Positions 47,522 through 57,077 of a stretch of 64,000 nucleotides of DNA are shown piece by piece; positions within the stretch are counted from its first letter, which is position 1, and each line of letters opens with the position of its first letter. The notes beneath the pieces were generated by a model that was not told the origin of the DNA, made no database searches, and saw nothing but the letters and a program-made list of their open reading frames with translations. A program made the translations under genes and the position numbers. Origin of the DNA: Candidatus Apopatosoma intestinale (GTDB lineage Bacteria > Bacillota > Clostridia > Oscillospirales > CAG-272); the NCBI GenBank assembly GCA_003524145.1, contig DODZ01000035.1, positions 60,868 to 124,867 on the forward strand, written 5' to 3'.

Positions 47522-48925
47522 TCAGAATTCCAGCTTTTCTTCGATATAGGAAACGAGGTCGTCTGTCTTTATGCGAACCTGCTCCATGGTATCGCGGTCG
47601 CGGACGGTTACACAGCCGTCGTTTTCGGAATCGAAATCATACGTGATGCAGAAAGGAGTGCCTATCTCATCCTCGCGGCGATAGCGCTTGCCTATGGAGC
47701 CTGTCTCATCATAATCAACAGGGAAGTGCTTTGCGAGATTATTGTGAATCTCCATAGCCTTATCGCCGAGCTTCTTTGAAAGGGGCAGGACAGCCGCCTT
47801 GAAGGGAGCGAGTGCGGGGTGGAAATGAAGCACCGTGCGTACATCGCCGCCCTCGAGAGTTTCCTCATCGTAAGCCTCCGTGAGGAATGCGAGGAACGAA
47901 CGCTCAACTCCGAGACTGGGCTCCACAACATAGGGAATATAGCGTGTATTCTTGTCGGGATCAAAGTATGTGAGATCCTTGCCCGATGTATTCTGATGCT
48001 GGGTGAGGTCATAATCCGTGCGGTCGGCAACACCCCAGAGCTCGCCCCAACCGAACGGGAACATGAATTCAAAGTCTGTTGTCGCCTTGGAATAGAAGCA
48101 GAGCTCCTCGGGGTCATGGTCGCGCAGGCGGAGGTTTTCTTCCTTCATGCCGAGGCTGAGAAGCCAGTTTTTGCAGAAAGAACGCCAGTATGAGAACCAC
48201 TCAAGGTCGGTATCCGGCTCGCAGAAAAATTCAAGCTCCATCTGCTCAAATTCGCGGACACGGAAAATGAAGTTTCCCGGGGTTATCTCATTGCGGAAGG
48301 ACTTGCCTATCTGACCGATACCGAAAGGCAGCTTCTTGCGAGTGGTGCGCTGAACATTGACGAAGTTTACAAAGATACCCTGTGCCGTTTCGGGGCGGAG
48401 ATAAACCGTATTTTTTGCATCCTCGGTGACGCCCTGAAATGTCTTGAACATCAGATTGAACTGACGGATATCCGTGAAATTATGCTTGCCGCAGGAGGGG
48501 CAGGGGATATTGTTTTCCTCGATAAAATTTTTCATTTCTTCCTGCGAAAAAGCGTCGATGGGCTTTTCGAGAGCTTTGCCTGTCTTTTCGCAGTAATCCT
48601 CGATAAGCTTGTCTGCGCGGAAGCGCTCCTTACATTCGCGGCAGTCCATGAGCGGGTCGGAAAAGCCGCCGAGGTGACCCGAAGCAACCCATGTCTGCGG
48701 ATTCATGAGAATGGCCGCATCAAGACCTACATTGTAGGGACTTTCGGTGACGAATTTCTTCCACCATGCTTTCTTGATATTGTTTTTCAGCTCTACGCCG
48801 AGAGGACCGTAATCCCATGTATTTGCAAGACCGCCGTAAATTTCGGAGCCGGCAAAAACAAAGCCGCGGTTTTTACAGAGTGCAACGAGCTTATCCATTG
48901 TTTTTTCTGTGTTTTTCATCGTCAT
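47522..48925 (-). CDS. glyS: Glycyl-tRNA synthetase, single-chain type
   Basis: Charges tRNA-Gly; class II homodimeric enzyme of 467 residues. Class II features include [20 protein letters not shown], the motif 2 region [21 protein letters not shown], and motif 3 [15 protein letters not shown] zinc-site pair is seen in CRECKERF and CPSCGKH. The first ATG (48925) overlaps the ruvX stop by ATGA; a second ATG at 48919 is better spaced from the AAGGA site. No T-box leader is present because the gene is inside an operon. Confidence 0.97.
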   Translation of the reverse strand: MTMKNTEKTMDKLVALCKNRGFVFAGSEIYGGLANTWDYGPLGVELKNNIKKAWWKKFVTESPYNVGLDAAILMNPQTWVASGHLGGFSDPLMDCRECKERFRADKLIEDYCEKTGKALEKPIDAFSQEEMKNFIEENNIPCPSCGKHNFTDIRQFNLMFKTFQGVTEDAKNTVYLRPETAQGIFVNFVNVQRTTRKKLPFGIGQIGKSFRNEITPGNFIFRVREFEQMELEFFCEPDTDLEWFSYWRSFCKNWLLSLGMKEENLRLRDHDPEELCFYSKATTDFEFMFPFGWGELWGVADRTDYDLTQHQNTSGKDLTYFDPDKNTRYIPYVVEPSLGVERSFLAFLTEAYDEETLEGGDVRTVLHFHPALAPFKAAVLPLSKKLGDKAMEIHNNLAKHFPVDYDETGSIGKRYRREDEIGTPFCITYDFDSENDGCVTVRDRDTMEQVRIKTDDLVSYIEEKLEF

Positions 48926-49368
48926 TTATCCTTCATTTCATTAGATTTTTTATTTTTTATCATGTCCATATAATCCTGCAGGATTATCTGAGCCGCGAGC
49001 GAATCGACCGTGGCACGGTGATTTTTTGTTTTGATGCCGGATTCGCGCAGATACATATGCGCCATAACGGTGGTACAGCGCTCGTCATACAGCGTGACCG
49101 GAATATCGCAGAGCCCTCCTATCATATCGGCAAAAGCCATCGCGCTCTGCGCCTTTTCGCCGAGAGAACCGTCCATGTTCACCGGCTTACCTACGACGAT
49201 AAGGCTGACCGAAAGCTCACTTGCCTTTGCCGCGATTTCAGCCGCGGCTTTTTCGGCATTGTAGCTCTTGATATTTCCTATGCCGTGTGCATACATTCCG
49301 AGGTCATCGGAAACGGCAAGACCTGTTCTTGCTGCGCCGAAATCGACGCCGAGTATTTTTTCTGCCAT
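48922..49368 (-). CDS. ruvX: Holliday-junction resolvase-like RuvX (YqgF)
   Basis: A 148-residue RNase H-fold protein implicated in rRNA 5' end processing and Holliday junction resolution. The N-terminal [15 protein letters not shown] carries the first catalytic Asp, [11 protein letters not shown] the second region, and [11 protein letters not shown] the third; the C-terminal Asp is in [13 protein letters not shown]. It lies 12 bases after the PfkB-like gene and overlaps glyS by four bases. Confidence 0.95.
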   Translation of the reverse strand: MAEKILGVDFGAARTGLAVSDDLGMYAHGIGNIKSYNAEKAAAEIAAKASELSVSLIVVGKPVNMDGSLGEKAQSAMAFADMIGGLCDIPVTLYDERCTTVMAHMYLRESGIKTKNHRATVDSLAAQIILQDYMDMIKNKKSNEMKDK

Positions 49369-49380
49369 CTTGCCTCCCGC

Positions 49381-50442
49381 TCAGAAGCTGTTTCTGTTGA
49401 GGTCGATCTTGTTTTCAGCCATGTACTTTTCTATATCGGCTTTGCTCGGGATATATTCGAGATTGCCGTTTGCCGCGCGGGCGAGGAGCGTCACTATCTG
49501 CGCATATCTTGCGGCACGCACGGGATGACGGCTCTTGAAAAATTCATATGCGTAAGCGCCGATATATATGGGAGAGAAAAATTCCTTTCCCTCGGAGGCG
49601 GTTTTCAGCGCATGCGGCGCCTCCGCATATTCGTAGGTATTTCCGTCATAGACAAACGAAGTGCCATTTCTGTTTATCACATAGAATTTTGCCTTTATCT
49701 TTGCGGAGAGCGAAATTATCGCGCGAACAGCCTTATCCGCCGTATCGGGGAAGAAGCCTGTGAGCGCATATATCTCATCCTCGGAGATAATGAGTGTTTT
49801 GACATTTTTGAGACTCTCCAGCGGGAGCTTTGCCGTATGCGAATTGTATTCGAGAATCAGATCAAGACCCTGCTCGGCGGCGCGGTTCAGCGCATATACC
49901 GCGAGATCCTCATATTCAGTGCGCTTTACTATATGCACGCGCTTTTCTTCGGAATCGTCCTTTTCCTCCGAGAGATCGTCCTCGATGGAGATTTCCTCTT
50001 CAACCTCGTGAGCCACGAGCAGAGGCTCCTGCGGAACTATGAGCGCATCGGGATATGAGGCGAGTGCATTATCGATATCCTCTCTTGAAATAAGCTCGCC
50101 GACTCCGCGGGAAACATAATTTGTATGACCGCCGAGATCGTCATAGAGAGTGACGCTCATGCCTGTCTGATAACCCTGAACGGTCTCTGCATTGTCGGTG
50201 ATGATACCGCACTTTTCGTAGTAACGCATGAGGCGTTCACCGTTTGTATCGGCGCCGAGCTTTGTGCAGAAGGCGCAAGAGCCGCCAAGCTTGGCTATGG
50301 AGATTGCCGTGGAAACACTTTTCCCGAAGGCGTGAAAACGATAAGCTCCGCTTTCAACGGTATTTCCTTCTTTTTTCTTCGGATTTATCTTCATGCGCAG
50401 GTTCATGTAGCTGTTTCCTATTACGAGAATTTTCTTATCCAT
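49381..50442 (-). CDS. PfkB-fold protein with degenerate catalytic motif
   Basis: A 353-residue protein of the ribokinase/PfkB fold. The N-terminal sugar-binding region is recognisable (GNTVESGAYRFHAFGKSVSTAISIAKLGG), and TLIISEDEIYALTG fits the middle. The C-terminal GAGDxF motif that supplies the catalytic Asp is absent: that region reads ASEGKEFFSPIYIGAYAYEF (about 282-301). An acidic insert (EVEEEISIEDDLSEEKDDSEE) lies near 145-170. It may bind but not phosphorylate a sugar. It has its own promoter and leads into ruvX-glyS. Confidence 0.82.
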   Translation of the reverse strand: MDKKILVIGNSYMNLRMKINPKKKEGNTVESGAYRFHAFGKSVSTAISIAKLGGSCAFCTKLGADTNGERLMRYYEKCGIITDNAETVQGYQTGMSVTLYDDLGGHTNYVSRGVGELISREDIDNALASYPDALIVPQEPLLVAHEVEEEISIEDDLSEEKDDSEEKRVHIVKRTEYEDLAVYALNRAAEQGLDLILEYNSHTAKLPLESLKNVKTLIISEDEIYALTGFFPDTADKAVRAIISLSAKIKAKFYVINRNGTSFVYDGNTYEYAEAPHALKTASEGKEFFSPIYIGAYAYEFFKSRHPVRAARYAQIVTLLARAANGNLEYIPSKADIEKYMAENKIDLNRNSF

Positions 50443-50475
50443 AATAATAGCCGTCCTTATTGATTTATAAAATAT

Positions 50476-50504
50476 ATTTTATCATAATAAATCGGTCTTG
50501 TAAA
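50476..50504 (-). promoter_or_regulatory. promoter of the PfkB-like / ruvX / glyS transcript
   Basis: On the minus strand TTTACA (50499-50504), a 17-base spacer and TAAAAT (50476-50481), about 35 bases before the ATG. Confidence 0.65.
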
Positions 50505-50549
50505 TAGATATTTGATTAAAAAAGCCGATAAATTCGGAAAAAACAAGCT

Positions 50550-51164
50550 TCAGTCGCGGAAAAGTCTGCGCGAGAGCGGCAGAAGCACGGAGCCGACCAT
50601 ATTTCCGGCTGTTATCACGGCGAGGCGGAGCATGGTTTCGCCGGTTATCATGCGAGCGGCGGCAAAATAAAACATATCCGCTACGCAATGCTCAAATCCG
50701 CAGAGGATGAAAAGTGAAATCGAAAGGAAAAGTACTATGTATTTTCCGACATCGTGCTTTATATTCTTATATCCGTCCACGCCGAAAAACATAAGCAGAT
50801 TGCAGAATATGCCGAGCACAAAAAGGCTGAGAAGGCTGTCATCAAGGCGCGCAGCCGTAAATGCGGCGGCTGTCTGTGAGACAGACATACGGGTGAGGTT
50901 CGTGAGCGCGGCGACAAGCCATGTTCCCGCGAAATTGCCTATCCATGTTATGAGCAGAATGAGCAGATAAGAAGGCGGGTTTTCGAAGATGTAGCCGTCT
51001 TTTCCCGTAAAAAGAAAAAATCCGCAGGTGACTACCATGAAGAGTGCAAAGGTAAAAAGAACGGCACCGAGATTTTTGTCGCTGATGCGGCAGTACATAA
51101 ATCCAGCGATGCCGACGCAGATTCCGGCGAAAACGGCTTTAATAAATGCAGATAAGTATTTCAT
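50550..51164 (-). CDS. Formate/nitrite transporter family channel
   Basis: An integral membrane anion channel of 204 residues, a little shorter than usual (about 250-280). Six hydrophobic segments are visible. The family's central pore motif is present as GFEHCVADM (usual GFEHSVANM), with the pore His, and the N-terminal FAGICVGIAG matches. The start at 51164 has GGAGGAA in front; an upstream extension does not. Formate export would fit a fermenting anaerobe, but the substrate is not proven. Confidence 0.85.
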   Translation of the reverse strand: MKYLSAFIKAVFAGICVGIAGFMYCRISDKNLGAVLFTFALFMVVTCGFFLFTGKDGYIFENPPSYLLILLITWIGNFAGTWLVAALTNLTRMSVSQTAAAFTAARLDDSLLSLFVLGIFCNLLMFFGVDGYKNIKHDVGKYIVLFLSISLFILCGFEHCVADMFYFAAARMITGETMLRLAVITAGNMVGSVLLPLSRRLFRD

Positions 51165-51322
51165 TTTTCCTCCAGAGATTTTATATGTATAAAATATTCT
51201 ATCATGTCGTGCGGGTTTTGTCAATATATGAGGAAAAATGAAAAAGAGCAATTTTATACTTGCAAAAATATAAAATGTGTGATATTATAGAAAAGAACAA
51301 AAAAATTTTCATCGGAGGCAGC

Positions 51323-52405
51323 ATGAAATTTACTATATTTATAAGCGAAAAGTTTGATATAAACGGAACACCGATTGATAGCACCCCTATAACCGAAGGA
51401 CTTATAAACAGTACATATAAGATATCGACAGACAGCGGGAAGGATTATATTCTGCAGAAAATAAACACAAATGTTTTCAAAAATCCCGATGAATTGATGC
51501 AGAATATAGAAAATGTCTGCAAATACATCTCCGCAAGAGTGGACGACCCCGAGAGAGAGGCGATGACTGTTATCAGGACAAAGGACGGCAAGCTCTGGTA
51601 CAGAGCAGAGGACGGCGGCTGCTGGCGCGTATACAAATTTATAGAGGGCGCGAAATCCATTCAGGCGGCGGAAAACGAAATGTCGCTTTACTATGCGGCA
51701 AAGGCTTTCGGCAAATTCCAGCGCCTGCTCGGCGATTATGATGCATCTACCCTTTTTGAAACGATACCGAATTTTCACAATACGGTGAGCCGCTTTGCCG
51801 ACTTCAAGGCGGCTGTGGAGCATGCTTCTCCAGAGAGAAGAGCGGAATGCGAAAAGGAAATAGAGCAGATTTATGCGCTTGAGCCATATGCGCACATGAT
51901 AGTGGACGGACTCGCAAACGGTAAACTGCCGCTGCGCGTTACGCACAACGATACAAAGCTCAACAATGTCATGCTTGACAATGTAACGGGCGAGGGCGTC
52001 TGCGTTATCGACCTCGATACGGTAATGCCCGGCTCGCTTCTCTACGATTTCGGCGACGGTGTGCGCTTTGCCGCCTGCAACAGCGCCGAGGACGAGCGCG
52101 ACCTCTCAAAGGTTTATCACAGACTCGACCTTTTCGAGCAGTATACGCACGGCTTCCTTGACGGTATCGGCGCGAATATAACCGAAAACGAGCGCGATAT
52201 GCTTCCTGTTTCCGTGGTGATACTCACATATGAGCTTGTGCTCCGTTTTCTCGGGGACTATCTGAACGGCGATATATATTTCAGAGTAGCCGAGGACAGA
52301 CCGAAGCACAACCTCGAGCGCGGCAGAGCGCAGCTCAAGCTCACGCTCGATACGATATCCAAGCTTGACGAGATGAAGAAAATCGTGGATAAATATTCTA
52401 AATAA
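51323..52405 (+). CDS. Phosphotransferase-family sugar kinase (NahK-like)
   Basis: A 360-residue kinase of the aminoglycoside-phosphotransferase/choline-kinase fold. The catalytic loop THNDTKLNNVMLD (around 210) and the metal-binding CVIDLDTVMPGSLLYDFGD match N-acetylhexosamine 1-kinase of the lacto-N-biose/galacto-N-biose pathway closely in pattern. Specificity is inferred, as the phosphorylase partner is not in the window. The ATG at 51323 has GGAGG upstream. It sits alone on the plus strand between minus-strand genes. Confidence 0.83.
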   Translation: MKFTIFISEKFDINGTPIDSTPITEGLINSTYKISTDSGKDYILQKINTNVFKNPDELMQNIENVCKYISARVDDPEREAMTVIRTKDGKLWYRAEDGGCWRVYKFIEGAKSIQAAENEMSLYYAAKAFGKFQRLLGDYDASTLFETIPNFHNTVSRFADFKAAVEHASPERRAECEKEIEQIYALEPYAHMIVDGLANGKLPLRVTHNDTKLNNVMLDNVTGEGVCVIDLDTVMPGSLLYDFGDGVRFAACNSAEDERDLSKVYHRLDLFEQYTHGFLDGIGANITENERDMLPVSVVILTYELVLRFLGDYLNGDIYFRVAEDRPKHNLERGRAQLKLTLDTISKLDEMKKIVDKYSK

Positions 52406-52417
52406 GAGAATAAGCAA

Positions 52418-52448
52418 AAAAAGGTTGCGGCGATGCCGCAACCTTTTT
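52418..52448. terminator. bidirectional terminator between convergent genes
   Basis: A 14-bp stem (AAAAAGGTTGCGGC at 52418-52431 with 52435-52448) with a three-base loop and T-runs on both strands. It lies 13 bases from both adjacent stops. Confidence 0.9.
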
Positions 52449-52460
52449 GTATGCTGTATT

Positions 52461-53837
52461 TTATCCGTTTATCTCATCCGCAATTCTGCGCGCAACGAAA
52501 ACACCGCTTGCAGAGGCATGGGAGAGAGAATGCGTGATGCCGGAGCCGTCGCCTATGATATAGAGTCCCTTGTACTCCGTTTCGAGATACTCGTTTGTAT
52601 CGACTTCCATATTGTAGAATTTGACTTCCACGCCATAGAGCAGGGTATCATCGTTTGCTGTTCCGGGGGCAATCTTATCGAGGGCATAAATCATCTCCAT
52701 TATGCCGTCAAGTATACGCTTCGGAAGCACGAGACTGAGGTCACCGGGAGTTGCCGCGAGGGTAGGCGTGACGAATGATTCTTCTATGCGCTTCTGATTG
52801 CTGCGTCTGCCGCGTACAAGGTCGCCGAAGCGCTGGACTATAACGCCGCCGCCGAGCATATTCGAGAGGCGGGCGATGCTTTCGCCATAGCCGTTGCTGT
52901 CCTCAAAAGGCTCGGAAAAATGCTTTGAAACAAGCAGAGCGAAGTTTGTGTTCTCCGTCTGCATTTTCGGGTCCTCATAGCTGTGACCGTTTACCGTGAC
53001 GATGCCGTTTGTATTTTCGTTTACGACGATGCCGTGCGGATTCATGCAGAATGTGCGGACATTATCCTCGAATTTTTCTGTTCTGTATACTATTTTGCTC
53101 TCGTAAAGCTCGTCCGTGAGATGAGAGAAAACAACTGCGGGAAGCTCCACGCGCACACCGAGGTCGACGCGGTTGGATTTTGTATGTATGCCCATCTTCT
53201 TGCATATTTCTTCCATCCATTTGCTTCCGCTTCTGCCGACGGAAACTATACAGTCGCGACATTCAAAGTCGCCCTTATCCGTAGATATCGCAAAGCCCTC
53301 ATCTGTCTTGCAGATGTCATGCACGGGCGTATCGAAACAGAAATCCATGCGTGTGCGCAGATATTCGTAAAGATTTGTCAGCACGACATAGTTTACATCC
53401 GTTCCGAGGTGGCGGACGGAAGCTTCAAGCAGATTGAGCTTATTCTGAATGCATATCTTCTTGAATTTTGAGCCTGCGGTGGTATATAGCTTTGTACCGC
53501 TCCCGCCGTATTCCATATTTATTTCATCGACATATTTCATCAGGTCGAGTGCCTGCTTTTTTCCTATATGCTCGTAAAGCGTGCCGCCGAAATCATTTGT
53601 TATATTATATTTTCCGTCGGAAAAAGCGCCTGCGCCGCCAAAGCCGCTCATGATAGAGCAGGTTTTACAGCCGATGCAGGTTTTAATTTTGTCGCCGTCG
53701 ATGGGACAGCGGCGCTTGGCAAGAGGATGCCCTGACTCAAAAACCGCGATTTTCAGCTCGGGTGATTTCTTTGTCAGCTCGTATGCGGAGAATATGCCGC
53801 CGGGACCCGCGCCTATGATAATTACGTCGTATTTCAT
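52461..53837 (-). CDS. FAD-dependent dehydrogenase (COG2509/YtfP-like)
   Basis: A 458-residue flavoprotein with an N-terminal FAD motif IIIGAGPGGIFSAYEL and a C-terminal GLYIIGDGSGITHSLSHASASG contact. A cysteine-containing segment, CPIDGDKIKTCIGCKTCSIM (about residues 45-64), follows the FAD motif and is typical of this uncharacterised dehydrogenase group. The ATG at 53837 is preferred over the GTG at 53846, which falls within the GGAGTGG ribosome site. It has a consensus-like promoter of its own. The reaction is unknown. Confidence 0.88.
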   Translation of the reverse strand: MKYDVIIIGAGPGGIFSAYELTKKSPELKIAVFESGHPLAKRRCPIDGDKIKTCIGCKTCSIMSGFGGAGAFSDGKYNITNDFGGTLYEHIGKKQALDLMKYVDEINMEYGGSGTKLYTTAGSKFKKICIQNKLNLLEASVRHLGTDVNYVVLTNLYEYLRTRMDFCFDTPVHDICKTDEGFAISTDKGDFECRDCIVSVGRSGSKWMEEICKKMGIHTKSNRVDLGVRVELPAVVFSHLTDELYESKIVYRTEKFEDNVRTFCMNPHGIVVNENTNGIVTVNGHSYEDPKMQTENTNFALLVSKHFSEPFEDSNGYGESIARLSNMLGGGVIVQRFGDLVRGRRSNQKRIEESFVTPTLAATPGDLSLVLPKRILDGIMEMIYALDKIAPGTANDDTLLYGVEVKFYNMEVDTNEYLETEYKGLYIIGDGSGITHSLSHASASGVFVARRIADEING

Positions 53838-53897
53838 TTTATCCACTCCGTTTGCCGCCTTCGCGGCGTGATTTCAGGTCAACAAGACCAGCAATTT

Positions 53898-53926
53898 ATT
53901 ATACATGAAGCGCGGCAATAAGTCAA
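53898..53926 (-). promoter_or_regulatory. promoter of the FAD dehydrogenase
   Basis: On the minus strand TTGACT (53921-53926), a 17-base spacer and TATAAT (53898-53903). Confidence 0.8.
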
Positions 53927-53964
53927 GCGGAAAAATGTAAATAAATGCACGTGCTGCCGTTAAA

Positions 53965-54004
53965 ATCGCGGTGAAAAATCCATTCTCGGATTTTTCACCG
54001 CGAT
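53965..54004 (-). terminator. terminator of the 75-residue protein gene
   Basis: A 17-bp perfect stem (ATCGCGGTGAAAAATCC at 53965-53981 with 53988-54004), followed on the minus strand by TTTTAA. It ends ten bases from the small gene's stop. Confidence 0.65.
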
Positions 54005-54013
54005 TTCGGCTTG

Positions 54014-54241
54014 CTATCTTGCTTTTTTGTGCTTTGACGAGTGGTCGAGAGCCGTTACGGGGACATCGTAAATATCCGTATATGCCGCCGCCTCCGTGCC
54101 GTTTTCGGGAATATGCTGTGTTATGCCCGTACATTCGTTTGCACTGGCAACGGGATTTGTGAGGAAAGCATCCTTTGTGCGGCTGTGCGGGTCGGTCATC
54201 GCCTCGCGGCGTTTTGCCTTTGCTTCTTTTCCTGTAATCAT
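54014..54241 (-). CDS. Small hydrophilic protein, unknown
   Basis: A 75-residue polar protein that I do not recognise. It is basic at both ends (MITGKEAKAKRREA, SSKHKKAR) with an acidic, Thr- and Asn-rich middle (NECTGITQHIPENGTEAAAYT). It has no membrane segment and one cysteine. GGAG lies ten bases before the ATG, and a strong stem follows the TAG stop. These support a real gene over the longer alternative frame at 53874-54257. Confidence 0.62.
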   Translation of the reverse strand: MITGKEAKAKRREAMTDPHSRTKDAFLTNPVASANECTGITQHIPENGTEAAAYTDIYDVPVTALDHSSKHKKAR

Positions 54242-54303
54242 TTTTTATCATCTCCATTCGGGATTATTCTTTGCAATTTCTTCGCTTTTATGCCAAAAGC
54301 ATC

Positions 54304-54332
54304 TTGAATTTATCGCAATTATAATGTATAAT
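54304..54332 (+). promoter_or_regulatory. promoter of prfA operon
   Basis: TTGAAT (54304-54309), a 17-base spacer and TATAAT (54327-54332), about 45 bases before the prfA ATG. Confidence 0.75.
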
Positions 54333-54375
54333 ATACTATGATTATTTATGGTTGACCGGGAGAAGGAGCGGCTTT

Positions 54376-55470
54376 ATGCTTGAAAAGTTAAAGGAAATAG
54401 AAGAAAAGTTTATCGGTATAGAGTCGGAGCTTGCAAAGCCGGAGGTTGTCTCGGACAAGGAAAAATTCCGCGCTCTCATGAAGGAGCACAAGACACTCCT
54501 GCCGATAGTGGAAAAATACAGGGAATACTGCGCCGAGAAAAAGAACGAGGAAGAGGCGGAGGAAATAATCGCCGAGACTCACGATGCGGAGCTTAAGAAA
54601 ATGGCACAGGAGGAGAGAGCGGCATCAAAGGATAAATGCAAGGGCTTCCTTGACGAACTGCAGCTTCTTTTGCTCCCGCACGACCCAAATGACGACAAGA
54701 ATGTTATAATAGAGATACGCGGCGGAGCGGGCGGCGATGAAGCGGCGCTTTTTGCCTACAATCTTTACCGCATGTATACGATGTATGCGGCCTCTGTAGG
54801 TTGGAAAACGGAGATAATAGAGCTGAATGAAACGGAACTGGGCGGCTTCAAAGAGGTTTCGTTCCTCGTAGAGGGCGAGGGCGCATATTCAAAGTTGAAA
54901 TTTGAGAGCGGCGTGCATCGCGTTCAGCGCGTACCCGAAACAGAGGCGAGCGGCAGAATCCACACCTCGACTGTCACCGTGGCGGTGCTCCCCGAGGCGG
55001 AGGATATAGAGATAGAGATAAATCCCGCCGATATCAAGCTGGAATCCTGCAAGAGCAGCGGCGCGGGCGGTCAGCATGTCAATAAAACCGAGAGCGCAGT
55101 ACGCCTCACGCATAAGCCGACAGGCATTGTTATCGAATGTCAGGAGGAGCGCAGTCAGTTCAAGAACAGGGACAAGGCGATGAAACTCCTGCGCACGAAG
55201 CTCTATGATATGGAGCGTACAAAGCGCGACAGCGAGCTTGCCTCGGCAAGAAAAAGCCAGGTCGGAACGGGCGACAGAAGCGAGAGGATACGCACCTACA
55301 ATTATCCGCAGGGACGCATCACCGACCACAGAATAGGGCTTACGGTATATAATTTCGAGAATTTTCTCGCGGGAGATATAGGCGGCATGATAAATGCGCT
55401 GATAGCGGCAGACACCGCCGAAAAGCTGAAAGGCGAAAATAATGAGAACAGAGACAGTAAAAATAAATAA
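54376..55470 (+). CDS. prfA: Peptide chain release factor 1
   Basis: Reads UAA and UAG stop codons and triggers peptide release. The 364-residue protein is of normal length. The tripeptide anticodon region reads VPETEASGRIHTS (PxT type, so RF1 not RF2), and the catalytic GGQ is in SGAGGQHVNKTESAVR. The ATG at 54376 follows AGAAGGAG. It leads an operon with sua5, coaE and the lytic transglycosylase. The glutamine methylase prmC, often next to prfA, is not in this operon. Confidence 0.97.
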   Translation: MLEKLKEIEEKFIGIESELAKPEVVSDKEKFRALMKEHKTLLPIVEKYREYCAEKKNEEEAEEIIAETHDAELKKMAQEERAASKDKCKGFLDELQLLLLPHDPNDDKNVIIEIRGGAGGDEAALFAYNLYRMYTMYAASVGWKTEIIELNETELGGFKEVSFLVEGEGAYSKLKFESGVHRVQRVPETEASGRIHTSTVTVAVLPEAEDIEIEINPADIKLESCKSSGAGGQHVNKTESAVRLTHKPTGIVIECQEERSQFKNRDKAMKLLRTKLYDMERTKRDSELASARKSQVGTGDRSERIRTYNYPQGRITDHRIGLTVYNFENFLAGDIGGMINALIAADTAEKLKGENNENRDSKNK

Positions 55471-56494
55471 AGAGCTGCCGCTTGAGCCGCAGCTTTGCCG
55501 CGCTGCAGAGGTGATACGAGGCGGAGGGCTTGTCGCCTTTCCGACGGAGACGGTATACGGGCTGGGCGCAAACGGGCTCGATGAAAAAGCTGCCGCGGCT
55601 ATCTATGCGGCAAAGGGCAGACCGAGCGACAATCCGCTCATTCTCCATATAGACGAGCCGACAAAAGCGGAGAAGTATGCGTATACCTGCGAAGCCTACT
55701 ACGCGCTTGCGAGAAAATTCATGCCGGGACCGCTCACCGTGATAATGCCGAAGCGCGATATAGTGCCTATGGCGACGACGGGCGGGCTTGAGACTGTGGC
55801 GCTCCGTTGCCCCGAAAACAGGATAGCGAGGGAGCTTATCCGCCTCTGCGACCTGCCGATAGCGGCACCGAGCGCGAATATCTCGGGCAAGCCGAGCCCG
55901 ACCTGCGCCGCTCATGTGCTCCATGATATGGACGGGCGCATAGATATGGTGATAGACGGCGGAGAATGTGATATCGGCGTGGAATCAACAATAGTTGAGC
56001 TTGCCGGCGGGAAAGCAACACTGCTTCGCCCCGGCGCGATAACGCTCGACATGCTCCGCGAGGTGCTCGGCGAGGTTTCGGAAGACCCGACGATAACACA
56101 TATTCCGGAGGTCGGTATGAGACCGAAAGCCCCCGGTATGAAATATCGGCATTATGCACCGAGTGCGCCGACTGTACTGATATGTGACGACGGCACGGCG
56201 GATTTTGATATGCGTGCGATAAAATTTCTCTCGGCAAAAAAAGCCGAGGATAAAAAGACAGGCATACTCTGCTTTGAGGAATATATTCCCGAGCTTGCGG
56301 GGAAATATACCGTCAGCCTCGGCGAAAAGAGCGATGAGAGCGAGCACGCGCGGCGGCTTTTTGCGGCTCTGCGGCATTTTGACGATCTCGGCGCCGACAG
56401 GATATATGCTACCGTTTCAAGCACTGGCGATGCGGGGCTCGCTTTTTACAACAGGATGCTCAAGGCTTCCGGATACAATATAGAAAAGGTTTGA
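55442..56494 (+). CDS. sua5: Sua5-type threonylcarbamoyl-AMP synthase
   Basis: Makes threonylcarbamoyl-AMP for the t6A modification of tRNAs reading ANN codons. It has 350 residues in two parts: a YrdC-like catalytic domain (GGLVAFPTETVYGLGANG, KGRPSDNPL, SANISGKPSPT) and the C-terminal Sua5 domain (RPKAPGMKYRHYAP linker onward). It overlaps prfA by 29 bases, indicating coupling. Family length is normal. Confidence 0.95.
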   Translation: MRTETVKINKELPLEPQLCRAAEVIRGGGLVAFPTETVYGLGANGLDEKAAAAIYAAKGRPSDNPLILHIDEPTKAEKYAYTCEAYYALARKFMPGPLTVIMPKRDIVPMATTGGLETVALRCPENRIARELIRLCDLPIAAPSANISGKPSPTCAAHVLHDMDGRIDMVIDGGECDIGVESTIVELAGGKATLLRPGAITLDMLREVLGEVSEDPTITHIPEVGMRPKAPGMKYRHYAPSAPTVLICDDGTADFDMRAIKFLSAKKAEDKKTGILCFEEYIPELAGKYTVSLGEKSDESEHARRLFAALRHFDDLGADRIYATVSSTGDAGLAFYNRMLKASGYNIEKV

Positions 56495-56501
56495 TAGTGT
56501 T

Positions 56502-57077
56502 ATGATTATCGGAATTACAGGCGGAAGCGGAAGCGGAAAAAGTGCGCTCTCGGCGCTCTTTGCCGCTGACGGCTTTTTTGTGATTGACTGCGACGCGCTC
56601 GTACACAGGCTTTACGGCGAGAGCAAATACATAAATGCCGTATGCGCCGCCTTTCCGGAGGTGCGCGCTGAATACGGTATAGACAGAAAAAAGCTCGCCG
56701 CAATTGTATTTTCTTGTCCGACAGAGCTGGAAAGGCTGAACAAAACCGTTTTGCCGCTCATTTCAGATGCTGTGATGGCAGAGGCGGAAAACGGACGCGG
56801 ACATCGCGGCATTATACTTGACGCGCCGACGCTTTTTGAAGCGGGGCTTGATAAGAAATGCGACATTGTTATCGGAGTTATAGCCGACGAAGATATACGA
56901 ATAGCGAGAATAGCGGCGCGCGACGGTATCTCCGAGGTGCAGGCGCACGCCCGCATATCATCGCAGAAAAGCGATGAGTTTTACCGCACGCATTGCGATT
57001 TCACCGTCTGCAACAACGGTGCACGCGAGCTCTGCGAGGTTTACTCGGAGCTGAGAAAAAAGATAGGAGTCCGTTGA
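56502..57077 (+). CDS. coaE: Dephospho-CoA kinase
   Basis: Last step of coenzyme A synthesis, phosphorylating the 3' hydroxyl of dephospho-CoA. The 191-residue protein has Walker A GITGGSGSGKSAL at the N-terminus, IDCDALVHRLYGES, the DAPTLFEAGLDKKCD segment, and a lid region with RIAARDGIS. It is seven bases downstream of sua5 without a strong ribosome site. Its TGA stop overlaps the next ATG by one base. Confidence 0.96.
   Translation: MIIGITGGSGSGKSALSALFAADGFFVIDCDALVHRLYGESKYINAVCAAFPEVRAEYGIDRKKLAAIVFSCPTELERLNKTVLPLISDAVMAEAENGRGHRGIILDAPTLFEAGLDKKCDIVIGVIADEDIRIARIAARDGISEVQAHARISSQKSDEFYRTHCDFTVCNNGARELCEVYSELRKKIGVR

Noticed and set aside
48926..49400. T-box leader for glycyl-tRNA synthetase
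   Set aside because: glyS overlaps ruvX by four bases, leaving no leader, and no T-box sequence was seen before the operon's first gene.
53874..54257. A 127-codon frame overlapping the small polar protein
   Set aside because: It runs through the terminator stem, has a low-complexity basic composition and a poor start; the 75-residue frame has better signals.
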